Shown: one piece after another, positions 24,901 to 29,392 of the stretch
Numbering within the stretch: position 1 is the first letter of the stretch
Layout of the letters: every line of letters begins with the position of its first letter
DNA from: an uncultured Pedobacter sp.
Lineage (GTDB): Bacteria > Bacteroidota > Bacteroidia > Sphingobacteriales > Sphingobacteriaceae
DNA: 29,392 nucleotides
Assembly (NCBI RefSeq): GCF_946479715.1
Contig: NZ_CAMLHF010000049.1
Coordinates: forward strand, 1-29,392
Direction of reading: 5' to 3'
The notes under the pieces: generated by a model
What the model was told of the DNA's origin: nothing
The model's database searches: none
Seen by the model: the letters and a program-made list of their open reading frames with translations, nothing else
Program-made: the position numbers and the translations under genes

Positions 24901-25300
24901 TGAAATGGATGAGTTAAAGCAATCTGTACAGAATGCGGTATACGAACAAAAAGATCCGTTGATCATCTATAAAATGGAAGCGTTTAACTTATTTAAAAAC
25001 ATGTTAAATGCAGTAAATAAAGAGGTTGTTAGCTTCTTGTATAAAGGTGGAATTCCGGTACAGACAGATCCTAATGATGTAAGAGAAGCTCAGGCTCCAA
25101 GACCAGCACCAAGCAGATTGAAAATGTCTAAACCTGAATTTAATCAGGCTACAAGTTCAGCTGATGTTGCTCAGATGGAGGATACACGTGAACACGTGCC
25201 TCAGCAACCTATCCGTAAGGATACGGTAATTGGAAGAAACGAACCATGCCCTTGTGGAAGTGGTAAGAAATACAAAAACTGTCACGGTGCAGGATTGTAA
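21986..25300 (+). CDS. secA: Preprotein translocase ATPase SecA
   Basis: The 1104-residue motor that pushes unfolded preproteins through SecYEG. Landmarks are Walker A MATGEGKT (190-197), the [20 protein letters not shown] stretch with the DEAD-like DEVD (usual IDEAR is IDDAR), the EIPTNR and [12 protein letters not shown] segments of the second nucleotide domain, [12 protein letters not shown], and the C-terminal zinc tail [14 protein letters not shown] (Cys1088, Cys1090, Cys1099, His1100) that contacts SecB or ribosomes. It is longer than the E. coli protein (901) because of insertions in the first half, as in other Bacteroidota SecA proteins. Start gives the expected amphipathic [10 protein letters not shown] helix. 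A strong terminator follows 15 bp after the stop. Confidence 0.98.
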   Translation: MLGFLAKVFGSKSERDIKALQPIVIKINEEYAKLSALSNDELRNKTVYFKDVIAKALAEIDGKISGLKTDAESQELSLPEKTAIYDQIDALIKDRDKELEVVLTEILPAAFAVVKETSRRFSENEQLEVTATQFDRDYAARKKNVTIQGDKALWANKWDAAGTEVVWNMVHYDVQLIGGMVLHNGKIAEMATGEGKTLVSTLPAYLNALAGQGVHIVTVNDYLARRDSEWNGPLFEFHGLKVDCIDKHEPNSQERRDAYLADITYGTNNEFGFDYLRDNMSQTPDQLVQRKLHFAMVDEVDSVLIDDARTPLIISGPVPFGDQHEFHELKPRIERLVTAQKEYVTKALNEAKKLINDGKTGTEEGEGGLALLRAHRGLPKNKALIKFLSEGSVKQTLLKTENHYMADQSKNMPKVDSELFFYIDEKNNQVELTEKGIELITKSGEDHNFFVLPDVGTEIADIEKSSLTSEEKIAQKDALMRDYSIKAERIHSVNQLLKAYTLFEIDVEYIIDEGKIKIVDEQTGRIMDGRRYSDGLHQAIEAKENVKVEDASQTYATVTLQNFFRMYHKLCGMTGTATTEAGEFWSIYKLDVVEIPTNRVISRKDHQDYVYRTVREKYNAVAEEIVKLTEAGRPVLVGTTSVEISELLSRMLKLRGIKHNVLNAKMHQREADIVAEAGQPGQVTIATNMAGRGTDIKLGPGVKDAGGLAIVGTERHESRRVDRQLRGRAGRQGDPGSSQFFVSLEDNLMRLFGSERISNIMVRMGIEDGEVIQHSMITKSIERAQKKVEENNFGIRKRLLEYDDVMNSQRSVIYAKRKNALFGERLDVDMSNMVFDVAEDIVTEYKEEGNYEGFKLEVIKNFSADTAIDEAEFSSKGVHHLTDKLFEEVTTFYARKSDAIIAQAMPVLTQVYQERGEQIEQIVVPFTDGIRSVQVPVGLKKAIDNGGREVTRSFEKTIVLALIDESWKEHLREMDELKQSVQNAVYEQKDPLIIYKMEAFNLFKNMLNAVNKEVVSFLYKGGIPVQTDPNDVREAQAPRPAPSRLKMSKPEFNQATSSADVAQMEDTREHVPQQPIRKDTVIGRNEPCPCGSGKKYKNCHGAGL

Positions 25301-25332
25301 TTTGTAATAAAGATAAAGAATGCCGATTTTTG
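25301..25332 (+). promoter_or_regulatory. Candidate promoter of the SPOR-amidohydrolase pair, overlapping the secA terminator
   Basis: TTTG (25301-25304) and GATTTTTG (25325-25332, one mismatch to TAnnTTTG) are separated by 20 bp, near the expected ~19. The second element is part of the left arm of the secA terminator. There are only 12 bp between terminator end and the next start codon, so any private promoter has to overlap it. Confidence 0.35.
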
Positions 25333-25356
25333 TAAAAAAATCGGCATTCTTTTTTT
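25315..25356 (+). terminator. Rho-independent terminator of secA
   Basis: Perfect stem of about 17 bp (AAAGAATGCCGATTTTT and complement) with a 3-nt loop, followed by a T run. It lies 15 bp after the secA stop. Confidence 0.9.
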
Positions 25357-25368
25357 AAAGCCTTGTTC

Positions 25369-25821
25369 ATGAAACTACTATTTGCTGCGTTATTCTGTTG
25401 TTCCTCTTTTGGTCTGTTTGCTCAAACCAGGGGTCAGGTAACTATAATTAAGGACCCAATGATAGATAGCTTAATAGCAAAACGTATTGAGTTAAATACG
25501 AAACAACCAGGGCCTGCTACTGTACCCTACAAGCCGGGGCCGGTGGTATCACAGATGGGATACAGGGTCCAGGCATTTTATGGATCAGACAGAAGACAGG
25601 TTTTTAATGAGCAATCCAGATTTAATTCACTTTACCCGGCAGTTAATACTTACATCACTTATAAAGAGCCAAATTATTATTTAAGGGTAGGAGATTTCCG
25701 GACACGCCTGGAAGCTCAGCGATTTATGAACGAACTAAGAAGTAATTTCCCTACACTATTTATATTCAGGGAAAAGATTAATGCACCTAATTTAGAATAC
25801 AACGATGATCCAGAAAGATAA
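25369..25821 (+). CDS. Secreted SPOR-domain protein
   Basis: A 150-residue protein with signal peptide MKLLFAALFCCSSFGLFAQ and a C-terminal SPOR-like domain (about 60-135: GYRVQAFYGSDRRQVFNEQ, then YYLRVGDFRTRLEAQRFMNEL, the alternating pattern typical of the fold). SPOR domains bind glycan strands of septal peptidoglycan stripped of stem peptides. Start: the frame extends to a TTG at 25363, but ATG at 25369 begins the signal peptide directly. The stop overlaps the next gene by 17 nt, in a different frame, so the two are probably translationally coupled. Because the secA terminator ends 12 bp upstream, expression needs readthrough or a promoter embedded in it. Confidence 0.82.
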   Translation: MKLLFAALFCCSSFGLFAQTRGQVTIIKDPMIDSLIAKRIELNTKQPGPATVPYKPGPVVSQMGYRVQAFYGSDRRQVFNEQSRFNSLYPAVNTYITYKEPNYYLRVGDFRTRLEAQRFMNELRSNFPTLFIFREKINAPNLEYNDDPER

Positions 25822-26992
25822 GATACAGGCACTTTCAAATGATATTTTTGAACAGGTTGTTGGCTACCGCCAGCACCTTCATTCAAATCCAGAACTTTCC
25901 TTTAAGGAGTTTGAAACTTCAGCATTTATTAAAAAGCATTTAACGGATTGGGGTATTCCTTTTTCTGATATGGCCAATACAGGAGTTGTAGGGATTATTA
26001 AAGGAGATCTTCCATCTGATAACATAATTGCATTGCGTGCAGATATGGACGCCTTGCCAATACTGGAAGCCAATGAGAAACCTTATACATCTAAAAATCC
26101 CGGGGTAATGCATGCTTGCGGGCACGACGTACATAGCTCTTCTTTATTAGGTAGTGCTTATATTCTGAATAGCCTAAAAGCTGAATTTGGTGGTACTATT
26201 AAGTTGATTTTTCAGCCTGCCGAGGAGGTTTTGCCAGGTGGTGCAAGTATTATGATTAAAGAGGGTGTGCTTGAGAACCCTAAACCACAATCAATAGTTG
26301 GACAGCATGTGATGCCTTTAATTGATACCGGGAAAGTAGGTTTCCGTTCAGGTATTTATATGGCATCTACTGATGAATTGTACGTAACAGTTCATGGAAA
26401 AGGTGGGCATGGTGCACAGCCACATCAAAATATAGATCCTGTATTGATCACTTCTCATATTATTATTGCATTGCAGCAGATTGTGAGCAGAAATGCAGAT
26501 CCGAGATTACCTTCTGTGCTTTCTTTTGGAAAGGTACAGGCCAATGGTGCAACGAATATTATCCCTAATGAGGTGAAAATTGAAGGTACCTTTAGAACAT
26601 TGAACGAAGATTGGCGCAAAGAGGCAAAACGTTTGATGAAAAAAATGGCTGAAGGAATTGCCGAAAGTATGGGCGGAAGCTGTGATTTTAGGATCATGGA
26701 TGGCTATCCTTATTTGATAAACGAAGAGAAGTTAACGGCTAATGCGCGTGCTTTTGCTGAAGATTATTTGGGTAAAGAGAATGTGGTTGATCTGGATATA
26801 TGGATGGCTGCAGAGGATTTCGCATATTACTCGCAGGTTACAGACGCTTGCTTTTATAGGTTAGGAACCGGAAATAAAGAAAAGGGAACTACCTATTCTG
26901 TTCATACACCTAACTTTGATATTGATGAAGATGCACTAAGGACATCTACAGGATTAATGGCTTATGTTGCGCTTAAGCAGCTAGGTAATTAA
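25805..26992 (+). CDS. M20-family amidohydrolase (N-acyl-amino acid/peptide hydrolase)
   Basis: A 395-residue zinc hydrolase of the M20D type (hippurate hydrolase, N-acetyl-amino acid deacylase and relatives). Landmarks are RQHLHSNPELSFKEFET (22-38), the metal motif MHACGHDVHSS (Cys105, His107), QPAEEVLPGGA (Glu140 catalytic base and Glu141), the GQHVMP histidine (His168), the dimerisation-domain GKGGHGAQPHQNIDP, and YSVHTPNFDIDE near the end. No signal peptide, so cytoplasmic; it probably removes acyl or acetyl groups from amino acids or dipeptides, substrate unknown. It overlaps the SPOR gene by 17 nt. The pairing of a peptidoglycan-binding protein and an amidohydrolase suggests but does not prove a cell-wall recycling link. 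A type 1 inverted repeat follows. Confidence 0.93.
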   Translation: MIQKDKIQALSNDIFEQVVGYRQHLHSNPELSFKEFETSAFIKKHLTDWGIPFSDMANTGVVGIIKGDLPSDNIIALRADMDALPILEANEKPYTSKNPGVMHACGHDVHSSSLLGSAYILNSLKAEFGGTIKLIFQPAEEVLPGGASIMIKEGVLENPKPQSIVGQHVMPLIDTGKVGFRSGIYMASTDELYVTVHGKGGHGAQPHQNIDPVLITSHIIIALQQIVSRNADPRLPSVLSFGKVQANGATNIIPNEVKIEGTFRTLNEDWRKEAKRLMKKMAEGIAESMGGSCDFRIMDGYPYLINEEKLTANARAFAEDYLGKENVVDLDIWMAAEDFAYYSQVTDACFYRLGTGNKEKGTTYSVHTPNFDIDEDALRTSTGLMAYVALKQLGN

Positions 26993-27002
26993 TAGCACAT
27001 TC

Positions 27003-27075
27003 CGTCATCTCGACGACAGGAGAGATCTCTTGTTTAAGCATAGTTCAAGAGATCTCTCCTGTCGTCGAGATGACG
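27003..27075. repeat. Long inverted repeat, type 1 (copy C, perfect)
   Basis: Arms 27003-27032 and 27046-27075 match 30 of 30, with a 13-bp loop TTTAAGCATAGTT that resembles the loop of the copy at 12637 (TTTAGGTATAGTT). It lies 10 bp after the amidohydrolase stop codon and 33 bp before the next ATG. Confidence 0.95.
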
Positions 27076-27108
27076 AGCGGTTAACACCCGACTACATAAT
27101 TAGAATAG

Positions 27109-28053
27109 ATGAAGAAAATACTTTTGTTAGCTGTACTAGTTGGAATTACTTTAAAAGGATTTGCTCAGGAAATAGATCGTTTTAATCCGGACACTATTAA
27201 AACCATACAGCTTGATTCGGCCGTAAATATCTCTGCCCAGAAATTTGGTGTTGAGACTTTTATTAACGCCATTATTACTGATGAAAGTTTTTATAAGGCT
27301 TTCAGGAATATGAAAAAGTATAATTTCATTGCAGAGAACAACATCTATACTTATAATAAGAAAAATAAGGTAGACGGGCGGATCTATCGCAAGATCAAAC
27401 ATACTAATGAAGGCCCCGAAAAGATGGTATACCTTGCCAAACAGGATACCGGAAAGGTTTACAGAAAGAATGGCAAATACCAATTGTATACACTTGAAAT
27501 GTTTGACTATATCTTTATGAATGCTTACAAGACTGAATTCTCGGAAGAAGATTCAAAGGGAGGTAAAGCTGATGGTTCAAATGCAGGATATAAAGATAAA
27601 TTAAAGACATTGATATTTGCTCCGGGGAAACCAATTAAGGGGTTACCTTTTATTGGTAGTAAAACAGAAATTTTTACTGCTAATATGCGACAGTATTACG
27701 ATTACAGCTATTATAGCGGAACATATCTGGATTCAATTCCGGTATATCGTTTTAAAGTTACGGTGAAGAAGGATTTGAGCAACGGAACTAAAGAAGGACT
27801 GATGATAAAGGAGCTTACTACCATATTTGATAAGCGTACTTTCGAAATTCTGGGCCGTTATGTAGATATGAAATACAGCAATATGCTGTTTGATTTTAAT
27901 GTGCAGATGAACATTGAAACCAGTTATTTTGGCGATGAGAAACTGCCTACGAAAATCTCTTATCAGGGGAATTGGGATTATCCTTTAAAAAAGGAAGAAC
28001 GTGCCAGTTTTTTAATTGTGCATAAGGATTATCACCTTGGAAAAGGAAAGTAA
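27109..28053 (+). CDS. Secreted protein of unknown function
   Basis: A 314-residue protein I do not recognise. It has a clear signal peptide (MKKILLLAVLVGITLKGFAQ), then a short linker and a helical segment (about 45-75), followed by a mostly beta-rich region with many tyrosines and lysines (FTANMRQYYDYSYYSGTYLDSIPVYRFKVTV; TTIFDKRTFEILGRYVDMKYSNMLFDFNVQMNI). The second half, describing paired strands with DKRTFEILGR, resembles the barrel-like secreted proteins (DUF5686 type) of Bacteroidota but I cannot confirm that. No catalytic motif or cysteine pair is evident. No private promoter was seen; it may be co-transcribed with the amidohydrolase through the inverted repeat. Confidence 0.75.
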   Translation: MKKILLLAVLVGITLKGFAQEIDRFNPDTIKTIQLDSAVNISAQKFGVETFINAIITDESFYKAFRNMKKYNFIAENNIYTYNKKNKVDGRIYRKIKHTNEGPEKMVYLAKQDTGKVYRKNGKYQLYTLEMFDYIFMNAYKTEFSEEDSKGGKADGSNAGYKDKLKTLIFAPGKPIKGLPFIGSKTEIFTANMRQYYDYSYYSGTYLDSIPVYRFKVTVKKDLSNGTKEGLMIKELTTIFDKRTFEILGRYVDMKYSNMLFDFNVQMNIETSYFGDEKLPTKISYQGNWDYPLKKEERASFLIVHKDYHLGKGK

Positions 28054-28107
28054 TTTTTTAACTTCGTAATAAGCTCTTTAAGCTTTTATTTTTAAAAGAT
28101 TATAACA

Positions 28108-28773
28108 ATGAAAACTTACTTCAAATCACTGACATTACTGTCTGCATTTCTTATGGTATTACTCTTTTCTGCTATGAATAATAAACCCAAAAAGATCATC
28201 TTCTTTGGAGATTCTATTACTCAGGCTGGCGTTGAGCCGGGTGGGTATGTTGACCTGATAAAAAAGGCGCTTGACCCGACAAAATATGAGGTTATAGGAG
28301 CCGGTATTGGCGGTAATAAAGTATACGATCTTTACCTCCGAATGGAAGAAGACGTGCTGAACAAAAAACCAAATCTGGTAGTAATTTACATTGGGGTTAA
28401 TGATGTATGGCACAAGCAATCGAGCAGAACTGGAACAGATTACGATAAGTTCATCAAGTTCTATCAGGCATTGATAAATAAGATTCAGGCAAATGGCGCT
28501 AAGGTTGTTCTGTGTACTCCGGCGGTAATTGGTGAGAAAAAGAACAGCGCAAATGAGATGGATGGAGATTTAGACAAGTATTCTGGTGCGATAAGAGAAC
28601 TGGCTGCTAAGAATAACCTTCCACTTTGTGATTTGAGGGCAATATTTAAAACTTATAACGCTGAGAATAATACTGAAGATAAAGACAAAGGAATTTTAAC
28701 TTCTGATGGTGTGCACTTAAATGAAAAGGGCAACCAGACTTTAGCAGAAAAGCTATTGCCATTGGTAAAATAG
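28108..28773 (+). CDS. SGNH/GDSL-family secreted hydrolase
   Basis: A 221-residue esterase-fold protein with an N-terminal signal or membrane segment (to about 23). Block I is FFGDSITQAG with nucleophile Ser36; the GGNK segment provides the glycine of block II; block III is IGVND with the conserved Asn; block V is DGVHLNEKG with the acid and base Asp200 and His203. SGNH enzymes hydrolyse ester bonds of lipids, acetylated sugars or peptidoglycan acetyl groups; the substrate is unknown. It is 54 bp after the unknown secreted protein, same strand, with a small AAGCT/AGCTT stem plus T-rich stretch between them (28070-28092) too weak to call a terminator. Confidence 0.92.
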   Translation: MKTYFKSLTLLSAFLMVLLFSAMNNKPKKIIFFGDSITQAGVEPGGYVDLIKKALDPTKYEVIGAGIGGNKVYDLYLRMEEDVLNKKPNLVVIYIGVNDVWHKQSSRTGTDYDKFIKFYQALINKIQANGAKVVLCTPAVIGEKKNSANEMDGDLDKYSGAIRELAAKNNLPLCDLRAIFKTYNAENNTEDKDKGILTSDGVHLNEKGNQTLAEKLLPLVK

Positions 28774-28819
28774 ATTTCAGCATTTTGCTGCATTTGGAAG
28801 AGAGGATAAATAATAGGGA

Positions 28820-29392
28820 ATGATTGATCAGGATACCATAAACAAAATCACGGAAACCGCTCGTATTGAGGAGGTAGTTGGGGATTTTGTAACTCTAAAA
28901 AAGCGTGGCTCAAGTTTAATAGGAAATTGCCCATTTCATAATGAGAAAACCCCTTCGTTCCATGTATCGGTAGCTAAGGGGATTTATAAATGTTTTGGGT
29001 GCGGTAAAGGGGGCGATTCCGTTCACTTTATTATGGACCATGAAAAGTACTCCTACCCGGAGGCACTTAAATTTCTGGCCAATAAATATAATATCGAAGT
29101 AGAGGAGACTGTTCAGTCGCCTCAAAATATAGAAGCCCAGAATGCTCGCGAGAGTTTGTACATTGTTTCTGAGTACGCTGCTAATTACTTTGCGAATGAA
29201 TTGTGGACAGGTGAGGATGGCAGGGCAATTGGTTTAAGCTATTTTAAGGAACGTGGTTTTAGAGAGGATATTTTAAAGAAATTCCAATTGGGCTATTCGC
29301 CCGATGCCTGGGATGCGTTGATCCAGAGCGCTGTTGGAGCTGGCCATAAAGAAGAATATCTGGAGAAGACAGGACTTGCCATCAGGAATGAT
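28820..29392 (+). CDS. dnaG: DNA primase, N-terminal part (runs off the window)
   Basis: The frame is open for 191 codons to the window edge. It shows the N-terminal zinc-binding domain of bacterial primase: MIDQDTINKITETARIEEVV, then NCPFHNEKTPSF (Cys37, His40) and YKCFGCGKGGDSVHF (Cys58, Cys61), giving the CHC2 motif that reads template DNA, followed by the start of the RNA polymerase domain (FKERGFREDILKKFQLGYSPD). Primase makes the RNA primers for replication. The ATG at 28820 is preceded by AGAGGATAAATAATAGGG, a purine-rich stretch. Only the first ~190 residues are visible; the TOPRIM active site would be further on. Confidence 0.95.
   Translation, partial: MIDQDTINKITETARIEEVVGDFVTLKKRGSSLIGNCPFHNEKTPSFHVSVAKGIYKCFGCGKGGDSVHFIMDHEKYSYPEALKFLANKYNIEVEETVQSPQNIEAQNARESLYIVSEYAANYFANELWTGEDGRAIGLSYFKERGFREDILKKFQLGYSPDAWDALIQSAVGAGHKEEYLEKTGLAIRND

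Noticed and set aside
27151..27483. 110-residue frame on the minus strand
   Set aside because: Lies entirely opposite the secreted protein at 27109-28053, which has a signal peptide; composition looks like a shadow frame.
28070..28092. AAGCT/AGCTT stem followed by a T-rich run before the SGNH gene
   Set aside because: Only about five base pairs with no GC-rich core; not convincing as a terminator.
1..29392. CRISPR arrays, tRNA, rRNA, integrase or transposase genes
   Set aside because: I looked for regular repeat-spacer patterns, tRNA-like cloverleaf ends and mobile-element proteins and found none; the 11-bp arrays have no spacers.

Overview
The window looks like chromosome of an aerobic Bacteroidota, most probably Sphingobacteriaceae close to Pedobacter. 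I infer this from the AT-rich intergenic DNA, several matches to the Bacteroidota -7 promoter element TAnnTTTG, a long SecA ending in a CxC...CH zinc tail, a TonB-dependent receptor with a carboxypeptidase-like N-terminal domain, a TPR regulator with a C-terminal HTH, and the many secreted or lipoprotein genes. No rRNA, tRNA, CRISPR, phage or transposase gene is visible.

Layout. Positions 1-2457 (+) hold two tandem paralogous AsmA-like envelope proteins, the first cut by the window edge. Positions 7638-2468 (-) form an apparent phosphate-scavenging operon: TonB-dependent receptor, beta-helix lipoprotein, beta-propeller phytase lipoprotein. A row of 11-bp direct repeats resembling Pho boxes lies upstream of it. 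Next come a TPR/HTH membrane regulator (9493-7898, -), a GH16 glucanase-like protein and a DPP-IV-type peptidase (12514-9562, -), and ilvE (13858-12794, -). A tightly packed three-gene operon (17172-13937, -) encodes an extended SDR, a SerB phosphatase fused to a SerA remnant plus ACT domain, and a tryptophan-2,3-dioxygenase-family protein. Divergent from it is an arginase-fold protein that has lost several metal ligands (17248-18429, +).

Then come a TlpA-like thioredoxin (18538-19689, +), purD (21313-20042, -), a small putative secreted ORF (21472-21774, +), secA (21986-25300, +), a SPOR-domain protein overlapping an M20 amidohydrolase (25369-26992, +), a secreted protein of unknown function, an SGNH hydrolase, and the 5' part of dnaG (28820 to the window end, +).

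Intergenic structure is rich. Three copies of one long inverted repeat (CGTCATCTCGAC ends) lie at 12637, 19836 and 27003, and a second type (CGTCATCCTGAA ends) lies at 21788. Both types begin and end with CGTCATC/GATGACG. Strong terminators follow secA, purD and ilvE, and one for the phytase operon lies inside the 3' end of the neighbouring AsmA-like gene.

The most interesting items are the SerB-SerA(no Rossmann)-ACT fusion with its serine-binding residues intact, the degenerate ureohydrolase, the receptor/beta-helix/phytase operon with its Pho-like array, and a second 11-bp repeat array at 19744-19787 between two convergent genes. All calls come from reading the sequence; no database search was run.
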